From NCBI RefSeq assembly GCF_003234185.1, contig NZ_QKSM01000001.1:186001-250000 (forward strand): a DNA stretch of 64,000 nt, written 5' to 3'. Each line of letters opens with the position of its first letter. Position 1 is the first letter of the stretch. A model generated the notes under the pieces. The model ran no database searches, was not told where the DNA came from, and was given only the letters and a program-made list of their open reading frames with translations. Both the position numbers and the translations under genes were made by a program. Below, one piece after another: positions 16,961-26,083 of the stretch. The stretch comes from Curtobacterium sp. MCSS17_008 (GTDB lineage: Bacteria > Actinomycetota > Actinomycetes > Actinomycetales > Microbacteriaceae).

Positions 16961-18136
16961 ATGCTCCGCTCGCTCTACTCCGGCATCTCCGGTCTCCGTT
17001 CGCACCAGCAGATGCTCGACGTCACCGGCAACAACATCGCCAACGTCAACACCGTGGGCTTCAAGTCGTCGTCCACCGTCTTCCAGGACACCCTGTCGCA
17101 GATGACCCAGGGTGCCGGTGGCCCGCAGACCGGCATCGGCGGCACGAACCCCGCCCAGATCGGGCTGGGCGTGCAGGTCGCCGGGGTCTCGACGAACTTC
17201 GCCCAGGGCTCCGCGCAGGCCACCGGCAAGGCCACCGACCTCATGATCTCCGGCGACGGCTTCTTCGTCACCCGACTCGGCAACGACACCGTGTACTCGC
17301 GCGCCGGCGCCTTCGACTTCGACGCCGACGGCCGGCTCGTGACCACCGACGGCAAGATCGTGCAGGGCTACTCCGCGACGAACGGCGTCGTCAACGCGGG
17401 AGGGCAGCTCGGCGACATCGTCCTGCCCCTGGACGCAGCGGCGCCCGCGGTCCGCACGCGGTCGGCCACCGTCACGGGGAACCTGCCGTCCGAGACCGCC
17501 GTGGGCGGCACCCGCGTCCGCGAGGCGACGGTGTACGACGCCGCCGGCGCGGAGCACGAGCTGACCCTGACCTACACCCGCACCGCCACCGGATGGACCG
17601 TCGCCGGGAACGACGGCCAGGGTGGCACCGGTACGGGCACCCTGACCTTCAACGCCAGTGGTCGACTCACCGCGGGTGGTTCGATGACGGTCAACGGCAT
17701 CACGGTCGACATGACGCAGCTGACCGGGTTCGCCGCGCTCGACACCGCCTCGATCGCGTCGCAGGACGGGTCCGCCGCCGGGTCGCTGCAGGGCTACTCG
17801 ATCGCGAAGGACGGCACCGTCACCGGGACGTTCTCGAACGGGGCCTCCCTCGCCATCGGCCGGATCGCCCTCGCGACCTTCGCGAACCCGGCGGGTCTCG
17901 AGAAGACCGGTGCGTCCGGCTACCGTGCCACCGCGAACTCCGGTCAGGCGGCCGTCGGCGCCCCGGGTGAACCGGGCGTCGGGCAGCTCGCGTCCGGCAC
18001 GCTCGAGATGTCGAACGTGGACCTGTCGCAGGAGTTCACGAACCTCATCGTGGCGCAGCGGGGCTTCCAGGCGAACGCACGCATCATCACGACGTCGGAC
18101 GAGGTCCTGCAGGAGCTGACGAACCTGAAGCGCTAG
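16961..18136 (+). CDS. flgE: FlgE, hook protein
   Basis: 391 residues after a GAAAGGACG ribosome binding site. The N-terminus is LRSLYSGISGLRSHQQMLDV, TGNNIANVNTVGFKSS, and the C-terminus LEMSNVDLSQEFTNLIVAQR, GFQANARIITTSDEVLQEL. This is the only FlgE/FlgF/FlgG-family gene in the window, so separate distal rod proteins were not found here. The gene ends the left half of the flagellar region. Confidence 0.95.
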   Translation: MLRSLYSGISGLRSHQQMLDVTGNNIANVNTVGFKSSSTVFQDTLSQMTQGAGGPQTGIGGTNPAQIGLGVQVAGVSTNFAQGSAQATGKATDLMISGDGFFVTRLGNDTVYSRAGAFDFDADGRLVTTDGKIVQGYSATNGVVNAGGQLGDIVLPLDAAAPAVRTRSATVTGNLPSETAVGGTRVREATVYDAAGAEHELTLTYTRTATGWTVAGNDGQGGTGTGTLTFNASGRLTAGGSMTVNGITVDMTQLTGFAALDTASIASQDGSAAGSLQGYSIAKDGTVTGTFSNGASLAIGRIALATFANPAGLEKTGASGYRATANSGQAAVGAPGEPGVGQLASGTLEMSNVDLSQEFTNLIVAQRGFQANARIITTSDEVLQELTNLKR

Positions 18137-18181
18137 GGGACGGGCGCCGGGCCGACCGCTCGCGCTCGCACGCAGGTCGGG

Positions 18182-18221
18182 GAGCACCCCGCACCACGGG
18201 AGTCCGTGGCGCGGGGTGCTC
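18182..18221. terminator. Bidirectional terminator between flgE and the GH20 gene
   Basis: GAGCACCCCGC pairs with GCGGGGTGCTC, with an inner CACGG/CCGTG stem. It lies between two convergent genes and can serve both. Confidence 0.8.
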
Positions 18222-18260
18222 TCTCGTGGAGCCCGGCGCGGACACCGTGCTCCACGGGAA

Positions 18261-19805
18261 TCACGAGGTCGCGGTCTCGATCATCGCGACCACGTGCGGA
18301 GCGCTCCAGCGCAGGAGCGCGTCCCCGGGCGGGTCTTCCAGGTCCTCGCCCCAGATCGCGACGGCCGCGCCCGACATCGGGCCTGCCAGGCGCGCACCGG
18401 AGTCGCCGTCCCATGCGCGGAGTGACCAGTTCTCGCGGAGGTCGGCGACGGTGTACTCGCTGTCGGCCTCGTCGAGGTCGGTCGGGACCTCGTAGAGGTA
18501 GTACGAGTCGTAGTTGAGCAGGTCGACCCCCGCCGCGTACAGGTCGTCCGCCCCCGCCCGGTGCGCCCGGCGTTCGCGGCGCTCTGCGGCGTCCTCCGTG
18601 TCGCCGTCGAAGCTCCAGTACGTGACGTGGATGCGCGGGTCCAGTCGTCCGACCGCGGCCCGGTCGATCCCGTCGTTCCAGGCCCACACCTCGCGGTCGC
18701 CGAGCGCGGCCGCGATCGCGTTCAGCCACGCGACACGTCCGCGGGCGGTGACGTCGCCTCCCCACTCGTCGCCGCCGATGTGCACGGTGCGGCTGGACGG
18801 GAAGGTCCGCGTCACCTCCGCCGAGAGCCGGGCTGCCAGCGCGGCACTCTCGGGCGCCGAGGTGTCGAGTTCGCTCGCACCCGCCCGGATGCGATCGACC
18901 CACTCCTCGCCGTGTCGCGCCTCGAGCAGGTCGAACGCGGCCGCCATGTGGCCGGGGGTGTCCATCTCGGGCACGATGGCGATGCCTCGCTGCGCCGCGT
19001 GGTGGGCGATCCGACGGGCCTGTGCGGCGCTCAGGAACGGACGCCCGGTGACGCGACTCGTCCAGACGCCGTCCTCGAGATCGGCACCGGCGAGGGTCTG
19101 GCCGAGGACGTCGCTCTCGATCCCGACGTTCTGGTCGTCGGTGAGGTGCAGGTGCAGGAAGGTGCCGCCGTTGTCGGCGAGGAGGTCGATGTACCGCTCG
19201 ATCAACGCCACCGGGTAGTACGCGCGGGCGACGTCGAGCATCACACCGGTCTCCGGTCGTGGGCGGGTCCACGCCTTGGTCCCGACGACCCCGGACGACG
19301 TGCGGCACCGCTGCCCGGAGTACCCTCCCGCGCAGGCCCGGACGGAGTACTTCCCGGCCGGTGCGCGGCGAGGTGCCGTGTACGTCGAGCGGACCGTCGT
19401 GCTCGCACCCGGTGCGAGCGACCTCACCGAGACGTGACCGAGGGCGTACCTCCTGCTGCCGGCGGTCAGGTAGAGCCAGGCGTGGGATGCCGGCTTCCGC
19501 ACCGAGGAACTGTTCCTGACCCGCACCGTGGTGCGCACGGCGGTGCGTGTCGACGTCGTGGTGCTCCTCGCCGAGACCCCGGTGACCGTCAGCTCCGGCG
19601 CTCCCGGCCCGACGGCGGCACTGGCAGCGGACACGGTCGGTCCTGACGACCCCGTTGGTCCTGCGATCGCATCGACACCGACCAGGGCCGCTGCGGACGT
19701 CGCGATCGCGAGACCGACGGCGACGGCGCGCCGCACGCGACGAGGTGCAGGCGCAGGCGCAGTCACTCCGGACCGCCCACGCAGATCCCACTTCTTCCGT
19801 ACCAC
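18261..19805 (-). CDS. Secreted GH20 beta-N-acetylhexosaminidase, dispersin-B-like
   Basis: 514 residues from a GTG at 19805 preceded by GAGGGGTGGAG. A signal peptide is visible (RRVRRAVAVGLAIATSAAAL, then VGVDAIA). A CARDB/APHP-like beta domain follows (PELTVTGVSARSTTTST to about residue 155). The GH20 catalytic domain fills the rest: VMLDVARAYYP, FLHLHLTDDQN, PEMDTPGHMAAAF and the catalytic pair in HIGGDEWGGD. From memory, this order of motifs is closer to dispersin B of Aggregatibacter than to chitobiases, so poly-N-acetylglucosamine of biofilm is a possible substrate. It is convergent with flgE. Confidence 0.85.
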   Translation of the reverse strand: MVRKKWDLRGRSGVTAPAPAPRRVRRAVAVGLAIATSAAALVGVDAIAGPTGSSGPTVSAASAAVGPGAPELTVTGVSARSTTTSTRTAVRTTVRVRNSSSVRKPASHAWLYLTAGSRRYALGHVSVRSLAPGASTTVRSTYTAPRRAPAGKYSVRACAGGYSGQRCRTSSGVVGTKAWTRPRPETGVMLDVARAYYPVALIERYIDLLADNGGTFLHLHLTDDQNVGIESDVLGQTLAGADLEDGVWTSRVTGRPFLSAAQARRIAHHAAQRGIAIVPEMDTPGHMAAAFDLLEARHGEEWVDRIRAGASELDTSAPESAALAARLSAEVTRTFPSSRTVHIGGDEWGGDVTARGRVAWLNAIAAALGDREVWAWNDGIDRAAVGRLDPRIHVTYWSFDGDTEDAAERRERRAHRAGADDLYAAGVDLLNYDSYYLYEVPTDLDEADSEYTVADLRENWSLRAWDGDSGARLAGPMSGAAVAIWGEDLEDPPGDALLRWSAPHVVAMIETATS

Positions 19806-20041
19806 AGTGCTCCACCCCTCGGACCTGCACACCGTGCACCCGCACGACCGCGACACGCTCCTGCGCCGCTCTGGACGGGCAGGTGAGCACGATCGTACCG
19901 GGACGGAGGGACCCGCAGGCGAGCAGCGGGTGCCGCCGTCACCGGCACGAGGGCACCGCGGTCGGTCCCAGATCGAGATCCAGTCGATGTCGACGTGCCC
20001 GTCGGCCCACGACGGCACCGCACCGAGGGCGGCGCGAGGGC

Positions 20042-21244
20042 TCAGTGGTCCCCTGTCCGGAGCGCCGCGTCGTGCGCCGCGCGGGCACCGAGTGCGCGCC
20101 AGCTCAGGACGCCCGCCCCTGCCGTCGCGACGGCGACGAGTGCGAGCGCGCCGGGCAGGGTCCACGCCGCGGCCACCGCGCCGACCAGGAGCGGGCCGCC
20201 GGCGTCACCGACCTCGCGCCCGAGCTCGGCGTTGCCCATCGTCCGGCCCATCCGGTCGTCCGGGGTCGACGCGGCGAGGTGCGCGAAGGCGAGCGGTGTG
20301 ACCGTGCCGAGCATGCTGCCGACGGCCACCGCGGCGACGAAGAGGGTGACGGGCCCCGGAGCCGCTGCCAGGAGACCGAGCCCGGCGGCCGCGAGGACGA
20401 GCCCGCCGGTGCTGCCGGCGCGGGTGTCGAGGCGCCCCTGGTCGCGCAGCCGGCCCGCCGACGGCTGCACCACCGTCGAGACGAGGGCGATGACGGCGAT
20501 GGCGACCGCGCCCACCACGGCGGGCAGGTCGAGGCGGACGGCGAGGAGCGGGAGGAAACCGACCGCGACGCCGAGCACGCCGGTCGTGGTCGCCAGGAGC
20601 GCCGTCGGCACGAGGAAGGTCGGGTCGGTCGTCTGCCGGACCAGGTCGGCCAGGGTGGTGCGACGACGGGGCTGCACGGGCAGTGGCGGCATCGCGAGCG
20701 CGACCCAGAGGGCCGCGACGACGGCGAGGACGGCCAGTGCGACGTAGAGGGCGCGGAGGTTGATGCCCTCGACGAGCAGGATGCCGAGCACCGGGCCGAG
20801 CACGTAGCCCAGGCTCTTCCATGCGCCGTAGCGGCCGAAGTACCGGCCGAGACGTTCCCGGCCGGCGAGGCGTGCGACGGCCGCGGACGACGCGGGGGAG
20901 AACGCGGACGCGGCCGCCCCCTGGCCGAGCCGGGCGAACGCGAGGACGAGCACGCTCGGGTGGACGATCGCCAGCACCGATGCCACGGCGAACCCGACCA
21001 GGCCGCCGACTATCACGGGCTTCGCGCCGATCCGGTCGCTCAGCGCGCCGAACAGCGGCTTGAGGACGACCTCGGCGACGTCGTACAGGGCGAGCACGGC
21101 ACCGAGGGTGACGAGCGAGAGCCCGATGTCGTCCGTCTCCGCGCCGAGGACGCTGGCGACCCCGTGCGCGCCGAACGCCGTCGTGAAGCCGGCCAGGTAC
21201 AGGGGAGCGAGGCCACGGGCGGGCGGCTGGTGCGCAGTGGTCAC
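20042..21244 (-). CDS. MFS transporter
   Basis: 400 residues from GTG 21244; the longer frame upstream is not protein-like. About twelve hydrophobic segments are visible, with the MFS loop 2-3 motif GALSDRIGAKPVIVGG near residues 62-77 and a second-half DDRMGRTMGNAELGR region. The sugar/drug substrate cannot be read from sequence. It is a single gene, 236 bp upstream of the GH20 start on the same strand, and nothing obvious lies between them. Confidence 0.85.
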   Translation of the reverse strand: MTTAHQPPARGLAPLYLAGFTTAFGAHGVASVLGAETDDIGLSLVTLGAVLALYDVAEVVLKPLFGALSDRIGAKPVIVGGLVGFAVASVLAIVHPSVLVLAFARLGQGAAASAFSPASSAAVARLAGRERLGRYFGRYGAWKSLGYVLGPVLGILLVEGINLRALYVALAVLAVVAALWVALAMPPLPVQPRRRTTLADLVRQTTDPTFLVPTALLATTTGVLGVAVGFLPLLAVRLDLPAVVGAVAIAVIALVSTVVQPSAGRLRDQGRLDTRAGSTGGLVLAAAGLGLLAAAPGPVTLFVAAVAVGSMLGTVTPLAFAHLAASTPDDRMGRTMGNAELGREVGDAGGPLLVGAVAAAWTLPGALALVAVATAGAGVLSWRALGARAAHDAALRTGDH

Positions 21245-21311
21245 CGCTCCAGTCTGGCGGACGGGCCGGCCGCAGCGGTCTCCGTGACGACGCGTCGGCG
21301 CTCCGGTCCCC

Positions 21312-21569
21312 TCATCCTGCGCCGAGCAGCTCGGCCGCCTGCCGCACTGCGGTCGGGGCCCCGGCGAGGTGCCAGTCGTGGCCGTGTGCCCGGACGATGG
21401 TCGCGACGCCACCGGCACCCTCGACGAGCGCCCGTCCCGGGAGCCAGTCCCACGCAGCGCAGTCGGCGGCCGAGGTCTTCCGCTCCGCGTCGGTCCCGTC
21501 CCGTCGCATGTCGGCCGCGAGCCGGGCGGCGTCGGTCACGAGGGCGGCGGCGAGGGCGTGGTCGTCCAT
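21312..21569 (-). pseudogene. Internally deleted inositol-monophosphatase-family remnant
   Basis: 85 codons. The first 33 residues (DDHALAAALVTDAARLAADM, RRDGTDAERKTSAAD) look like the N-terminal helix and KTS...D start of SuhB/CysQ-type phosphatases. The next residues (CAAWDWLPGRALVEGAGGVA, LAGAPTAVRQAAELL) look like the C-terminal WD-x-PG-x-L-EAGG segment. The normal 170 or so residues between them, with the EExG and DPxDGT metal sites, are absent, while the frame is kept. It therefore cannot be an active phosphatase. It may be a decayed gene or, less likely, a new small protein. Confidence 0.55.
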
Positions 21570-21710
21570 CCGCCCACGCTAGCGGGCGCAGGACCGCTCG
21601 ACGCGGGACCGACGCTGCAGCATCAGGACGGCGTACGGGATCCGGTACGAGGCGTCAGGACACCGTCAGGACCGGCTCGACCGCGGCTCGACCGTCCCAG
21701 GCTGGACGAC

Positions 21711-22280
21711 GTGGACACGCACCGAGACCGACACCCGCACCGGACCCGACGCATCGGGTGGCACCCCTGGGGCCGGTGCACCGTGCAGCCCGTCACCCGG
21801 GCGCTGTGGAGCGGGCGCACGCTCGAGGTGCACGCCCCGGGGACGACCGCCGGTGAGCTCCTGTTGCTCCGGACGCTGCAGGTGTGGGGTGTCGGCGGTG
21901 CACTCGTGGCGGTGGGCGCCGTCCTGGCCCTGCACCACGCGCCGGCGATCGGCGTCGGGGTCGGCGTCCTGGTGTACGTCGCGGGCTTCGTCCTGCTCGC
22001 CAGGGCGACCCGCCGCGTGCGACCCGGGGTCAGGACCCTCACGGTCACGGTGTTCCACGGCAACGGGCGGCCGGAGGTGCACGGCGACGTCCGGCTCCTC
22101 GAGGCCTCGCTCGACCTGATGTGCCTGGCCGAGGCCGCCGTCCGACGGGGGCGGGTGTCCCGCGTCGAGTACGAGCACGTCTGGGGTCAGGTGTGGCTGG
22201 CGATGCCCGAGCCTGCGGTGCGGGCCGTCGGCCGATCGCGGTCCGGCGCGGGCGCGCAGCGTCGTGGGATGCACCGGTGA
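21711..22280 (+). CDS. DUF6611-like small membrane protein
   Basis: 189 residues from GTG 21711, or 165 from GTG 21783. The pattern is HPWGRCTVQP at the N-terminus, two adjacent hydrophobic helices near residues 60-105 (GGALVAVGAVLALHHAPAIG, VGVLVYVAGFVLLARATRRV), a stretch of beta-like sequence (VRTLTVTVFHGNG), and a C-terminal helix ending VEYEHVWGQVWLAMP. I associate this layout with DUF6611 proteins of Microbacteriaceae, from memory. Function unknown. It is transcribed away from the phosphatase remnant. Confidence 0.6.
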   Translation: MDTHRDRHPHRTRRIGWHPWGRCTVQPVTRALWSGRTLEVHAPGTTAGELLLLRTLQVWGVGGALVAVGAVLALHHAPAIGVGVGVLVYVAGFVLLARATRRVRPGVRTLTVTVFHGNGRPEVHGDVRLLEASLDLMCLAEAAVRRGRVSRVEYEHVWGQVWLAMPEPAVRAVGRSRSGAGAQRRGMHR

Positions 22281-22372
22281 CCGGCCCGACGGCGCCATCG
22301 GCGCCGAGTGCGGTGGCGTCGCGGCCCGACGCCGAGGGCGACGACCCGTCGGTCGTGCTCGGCTACGACTGA
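22277..22372 (+). CDS. Possible 31-residue tail gene
   Basis: GTG 22277 overlaps the stop of the preceding gene by 4 nt and the frame stays open for 31 codons (VTGPTAPSAPSA ... VVLGYD). The junction type is that of real coupled genes in this genome, but the composition is Ala/Ser/Pro-rich and there is no recognisable domain. It could equally be chance. Confidence 0.2.
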   Translation: MTGPTAPSAPSAVASRPDAEGDDPSVVLGYD

Positions 22373-22435
22373 GCGTGCTGTCCCGTTCACACGGGCCCGG
22401 GCGATGCGCCGGGACCACCGGACGCCAGGCGTGAC

Positions 22436-22477
22436 GGACGGGAGGCCCGTGGCGGTCCCGCCACGGGCCTCCCGTCC
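22436..22477. terminator. GGACGGGAGGC-type palindromic terminator after the amidase gene
   Basis: GGACGGGAGGC (22436-22446) faces GCCTCCCGTCC (22467-22477), and the stem extends inward to about 16 bp. It lies 8 bp beyond the amidase stop on the minus strand. The same word occurs at 24992, 41334, 53870 and 62376. Confidence 0.75.
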
Positions 22478-22485
22478 GTCGTCCG

Positions 22486-23418
22486 CTACAGCACCGCCTT
22501 CGGCACCCGGTGCAGTGTCACGGCGCCGACCGCGGCGAACGGGTGCAGCGGATCCGGGTCGCCCGAACCCGTCGGTCCGCCGAGCTTCGAGTCGCCGACC
22601 GCGCTGAGCACCGCGTACGCGTCCTCCGCCGTCCACCCGTGTTCGTCGACGAGGAACGCGAAGGCGTCCTCGTACCCGCGCCGCACACTCTCCTGCACGG
22701 GGTCGCCGAGGCCGACGAAGAGCCACTCCTCGGCGGTCTCGATGCGCGGGGCTCGGAGTGGGCGGCTGCCCCGCACGAGGTCCACCGACACGATCGCCGT
22801 GCCCTGCGCCTCGATCGCGACGAAGGACGACTCGCCCTCGGCCATGATCGCGTGGATGTCCCCGATCGACAGCAGGGCGCCCGGTACCCGGACCGGCAGG
22901 TACACCGTCGAGCCGGGGCGGGCCTCGGTCACGTCCATGTTCCCGCCCTCGGCGTGTGCCGGCATGATCGTCGAGTTCGTGCCCGTCGCCGGTGCGACAC
23001 CGATGCATCCGACCATGGGCCGCACCGGGAACGCGTGCCGGTCCGTGACGTGCACGACGCCGTCCTCGATCGGGCAGCGGCGGGCGAAGACGCCCTCGGG
23101 CATGACGTGCTGGAGCGCGCCCGACCCGGGGAGCGACACCGACCAGCCGTGGGTCGTGAGCTCGATGTCGTGGATGTGCACGGCGAGGGTGTCCCCGGGC
23201 TCCGCGCCCTCGACCCAGACCGGCCCGGTGACCGGGTTGATCGGTGCCTGCAGCTGCGCGAGGTCGTGGTGCTCGTCGAGCTCGGCGTAGACGGCGTCGG
23301 TCGTCTCGAAGCCGATCGTCTCGCCGGTGCCCGGGGTGATGCGGAGCACGGGGTCCCGGTCGGCGGAGAACCCGGGGCGCCCCAGGGTGTTCGGCAGGAG
23401 GTGGTCGGGGGTGGTCAT
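22486..23418 (-). CDS. Acetamidase/formamidase family protein
   Basis: 310 residues from ATG 23418, which overlaps the permease stop by 4 nt. FmdA/AmdA family traits: GPVWVEGAEPGDTLAVHIHD near residues 67-86, MVGCIGVAPATG, GGNMDVTEARPGSTVYLPVR near 165-184, GDIHAIMAEGE, and a C-terminal DEHGWTAEDAYAVLSAVGD. The family hydrolyses formamide, acetamide or related short amides to ammonia and the acid. Last gene of the hydrolase-permease-amidase group, pointing to use of amides as nitrogen source. Confidence 0.88.
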   Translation of the reverse strand: MTTPDHLLPNTLGRPGFSADRDPVLRITPGTGETIGFETTDAVYAELDEHHDLAQLQAPINPVTGPVWVEGAEPGDTLAVHIHDIELTTHGWSVSLPGSGALQHVMPEGVFARRCPIEDGVVHVTDRHAFPVRPMVGCIGVAPATGTNSTIMPAHAEGGNMDVTEARPGSTVYLPVRVPGALLSIGDIHAIMAEGESSFVAIEAQGTAIVSVDLVRGSRPLRAPRIETAEEWLFVGLGDPVQESVRRGYEDAFAFLVDEHGWTAEDAYAVLSAVGDSKLGGPTGSGDPDPLHPFAAVGAVTLHRVPKAVL

Positions 23419-24902
23419 CGCTGGCCCTTCTCGGTGCTGGTCGTCGAGGTGCTGGTCGTCGAGCTGCTGGTCGTCGGGGTCGTGGTGGGGCCGCCGACGG
23501 ACCCCTCGCCCAGTGTGCCGGGCTCCTCCGACCCGACCTCGGTCGAGCGGCCGGTCGACCGGTAGTACAGGAAGACCGCGGCGCCGACGAGGAGCCAGAC
23601 GATGCCGCCGACCTTCGCCTCGACGGCGGCGTTGAGCAGGACGTACCCGATGATGAGGAACCCGACGAGCGGCACGACGAGGTGCAGCAGCCAGTTCCGC
23701 GACCTCCCCTTGACGACGTGGTGCACGAACACCGACACGTGCAGGAGCATGAAGCCGAACAGTGCGCCGAAGTTCACGAGGGACGAGATCGTGTCGATCT
23801 GCCCGACGAAGAACAGCACGAGGATCGCCGAGAGCACCGAGACGACGATGATCGCGTTCTGCGGGACCTGCCGGCCGTTCAGCTTGTGCAGGAACGCCGG
23901 CAGCTGGCGGTCGCGGCTCATCGAGAAGAGCAGGCGGCTGGTCGCGGCCTGCGCCGCCATCGCGTTCGCGATGCCGACGGCGAGGACGTTGACGGCGAAG
24001 AACGCGGTCGCCCAGCCGCTCGACGACGCCTGCTCGACGATCGAGAAGAAGGCGTTGCCCACCTCGTCGTCCGGGAAGGCGTCCCGACCGGCGGCGAGCG
24101 CCGAGGCGAGCCAGGTCTGCAGCACGAACAGGAACGCGACGATGACGAGCGCGAGCACCATCGCGAGCCCGGCGCCGCCACGGCGGCCGGTGGACTCCTC
24201 GGACAGGGTGGAGATGCCGTCGAAGCCGAGGAAGCTCAGCACCGCGATCGACAGCGCCGAGGCGATGAGCGGAGCGGACACCTTCGACGGGTCCCACACC
24301 TGATCGGTGCTGAACGAGGCGCCGGGGACGGTCCCGCCGGTGAGCGCGACGATCGCGATGACGACGAAGACCGCCACGAACACGAGCTCGATGAGCAGGA
24401 AGACGCGGTTCGCGAGCTTGAGCGACGACACGCCGAGCAGGTTGATGACGGTGTTGATCGCGACGAACACGAGCGCCCACAGCCAGCGGGGCGTGCCGGG
24501 GAAGATGCCGACCATGCTCTCCGCCGCGAACACGTAGAGCAGCGTCGGGACGAGCAGGTAGTCGAGCAGGATCGCCCAGCCCGCGAAGAACCCGGCGGTC
24601 GGGTGGATGCCGCGACCGACGTAGGAGAACACGCTGCCGGCGAGGGGGATCGACTTCGCCATCTGCGCGTACGCGAGCGCGGTGAAGATCATCGCGACGA
24701 GGCCGACCAGGTAGACGAGCGGCACCATGCCGCTCGAGGCGTTGTAGACGGTGCCGAAGATCGCCCACGGGGCGATGGGCACCATGAAGACGAGCCCGTA
24801 GACGAGCAGGTCGGTGGTGGACACGGAGCGCTTGAGCTCCTGCTTGTAGCCGTAGGCCTCGAGCTGCTGCTGTGCGGAGAGCTCGCTGTGCTGCTGCGAC
24901 AT
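23415..24902 (-). CDS. APC-family amino acid/amine permease
   Basis: 495 residues from ATG 24902. About twelve membrane helices with the APC N-terminal pattern (VYGLVFMVPIAPWAIFGTVY, near residues 35-54) and SFLGFDGISTLSEESTGRRG near 230-249, a motif of the ABT/YgjI-like subgroup. The C-terminal 40 residues are a Thr/Ser-rich cytoplasmic tail of simple repeats. It is coupled to the amidase by ATGA and probably imports the amide or amino-acid derivative used by the neighbouring enzymes. Confidence 0.88.
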   Translation of the reverse strand: MSQQHSELSAQQQLEAYGYKQELKRSVSTTDLLVYGLVFMVPIAPWAIFGTVYNASSGMVPLVYLVGLVAMIFTALAYAQMAKSIPLAGSVFSYVGRGIHPTAGFFAGWAILLDYLLVPTLLYVFAAESMVGIFPGTPRWLWALVFVAINTVINLLGVSSLKLANRVFLLIELVFVAVFVVIAIVALTGGTVPGASFSTDQVWDPSKVSAPLIASALSIAVLSFLGFDGISTLSEESTGRRGGAGLAMVLALVIVAFLFVLQTWLASALAAGRDAFPDDEVGNAFFSIVEQASSSGWATAFFAVNVLAVGIANAMAAQAATSRLLFSMSRDRQLPAFLHKLNGRQVPQNAIIVVSVLSAILVLFFVGQIDTISSLVNFGALFGFMLLHVSVFVHHVVKGRSRNWLLHLVVPLVGFLIIGYVLLNAAVEAKVGGIVWLLVGAAVFLYYRSTGRSTEVGSEEPGTLGEGSVGGPTTTPTTSSSTTSTSTTSTEKGQR

Positions 24903-24991
24903 GGGGTTCCGTTCGGGGAGACGGTGCGTGGGAGGGGAACGGACGCCGGGCGCACGGCGGGGTGGGTGCGCTGGTCGGGTCCGGTGGCGAC

Positions 24992-25033
24992 GGACGGGAG
25001 GCACGTGGCGGGGTGGGCGTGCGCCTCCCGACC
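24992..25033. terminator. GGACGGGAGGC-type hairpin between hydrolase and permease genes
   Basis: GGACGGGAGGC (24992-25002) faces GCCTCCCGACC (25023-25033) with one mismatch. On the minus strand it follows the S33 hydrolase and precedes the permease, so it may reduce read-through within this group. Confidence 0.6.
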
Positions 25034-25068
25034 GACGGGTGGTCGGCCTGTGGGCCGGTGCGGCGGGG

Positions 25069-25998
25069 TCAGCCCGTGGGCTGGTCGTCGTGCGCGGGGT
25101 CGTCGTGCTCGGCGAGGAACGCCGCGACCACGCGGCGGAACTCCTCGGGCTGCTCCAGGTGCGAGCAGTGGCTCGCCCCGGGGAAGACGTGCTGGCGGAC
25201 GTCGGCGATGCGCTCGACGAAGGGCTGCCAGGTGGCGGGGGTCGCCTCGTCGTGCTCACCGGCGACGACGAGCGTCGGGACGGCGACGCGGTCGAGCCGG
25301 TCGATGATGGTCCAGTCGCGCATCGTGCCGATGACGTGGAACTCGTTCGGCCCGTTCATCGTGTGGTAGACCGTCGGCTCCTGTTCCATCTGGGTCTCGG
25401 AGTCGACGAAGTCCGCAGGGCTGGGCACCACGCGGCAGACGTGACGCTCGTAGAAGACCTGTGTGGCGGCGACGTACTCGGGATCGTCGACGGTGCCGGC
25501 GTCCTCGTGCCGGGAGAGCGCGTCCTGCACGTCCTGCGGCAGCTGCGCGCGGAGCTCGGCGGCCCCGTCGACCCAGAGCTGCATCGACGCGGGCGAGTTG
25601 CAGATCGCCAGGGAGCGGAGCCCCCTCGGCTGCCGGACGGCGATCTCGGACCCGAGCATCCCGCCCCACGACTGCCCGAGCACGTGGTGGTCGCCGAGGT
25701 CGAGGTGCGCCACCAGCGCGGTGTACTCGTCGACGAACAGTTGCGGGGTCCAGTACTCGGACGGGGCGTCCGGGCGGTGGGAGCTCCGACCGCACCCGAA
25801 CTGGTCGTGGTGCAGGACGGTGCGCCCGGTCTCGTCGGCGAGCGCCGCGAGGTTCCGGAGGTAGTCGTGCGCCATGCCGGGGCCGCCGTGCAGGACCACG
25901 AGCGGGAGTGCTCCGGGCGTCGGGGCGTCGGGTTCGGTGACGCGGTACCAGGTCTCGCCGTCCTGGAACGGCATGGTGCCTTCGGTGATGCGGGACAT
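25069..25998 (-). CDS. Proline-iminopeptidase-type alpha/beta hydrolase (S33)
   Basis: 309 residues from ATG 25998; an ATG 12 nt upstream (26010) and one at 25971 are also possible. Motifs: VVLHGGPGMAHDYLRNLAAL (oxyanion HGGPG), FGCGRSSHRPDAP, the nucleophile in GQSWGGMLG, acid in VAGEHDEATP, and His in GASHCSHLEQPEEF. This branch of S33 includes prolyl aminopeptidases and L-amino acid amidases. With an amidase-type enzyme and an APC permease next to it, amino acid amide hydrolysis is a reasonable guess. It is divergent from the GntR gene across a shared operator. Confidence 0.88.
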   Translation of the reverse strand: MSRITEGTMPFQDGETWYRVTEPDAPTPGALPLVVLHGGPGMAHDYLRNLAALADETGRTVLHHDQFGCGRSSHRPDAPSEYWTPQLFVDEYTALVAHLDLGDHHVLGQSWGGMLGSEIAVRQPRGLRSLAICNSPASMQLWVDGAAELRAQLPQDVQDALSRHEDAGTVDDPEYVAATQVFYERHVCRVVPSPADFVDSETQMEQEPTVYHTMNGPNEFHVIGTMRDWTIIDRLDRVAVPTLVVAGEHDEATPATWQPFVERIADVRQHVFPGASHCSHLEQPEEFRRVVAAFLAEHDDPAHDDQPTG

Positions 25999-26019
25999 GA
26001 CGCACAGCATGGACCCAGC

Positions 26020-26041
26020 AAAGGTTCCCTGCAATACCTTT
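26020..26041. promoter_or_regulatory. Candidate GntR operator
   Basis: AAAGGT (26020-26025) and ACCTTT (26036-26041) form a perfect inverted repeat with a 10-nt centre, in the 85-bp gap between the divergent hydrolase and gntR genes. This AT-richer palindrome stands out in GC-rich sequence and suits binding by the adjacent FadR-type dimer. Confidence 0.55.
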
Positions 26042-26083
26042 TCTCGTCCTTTAACGTGGACGAAACGCAGGGGAGGGGCACGA

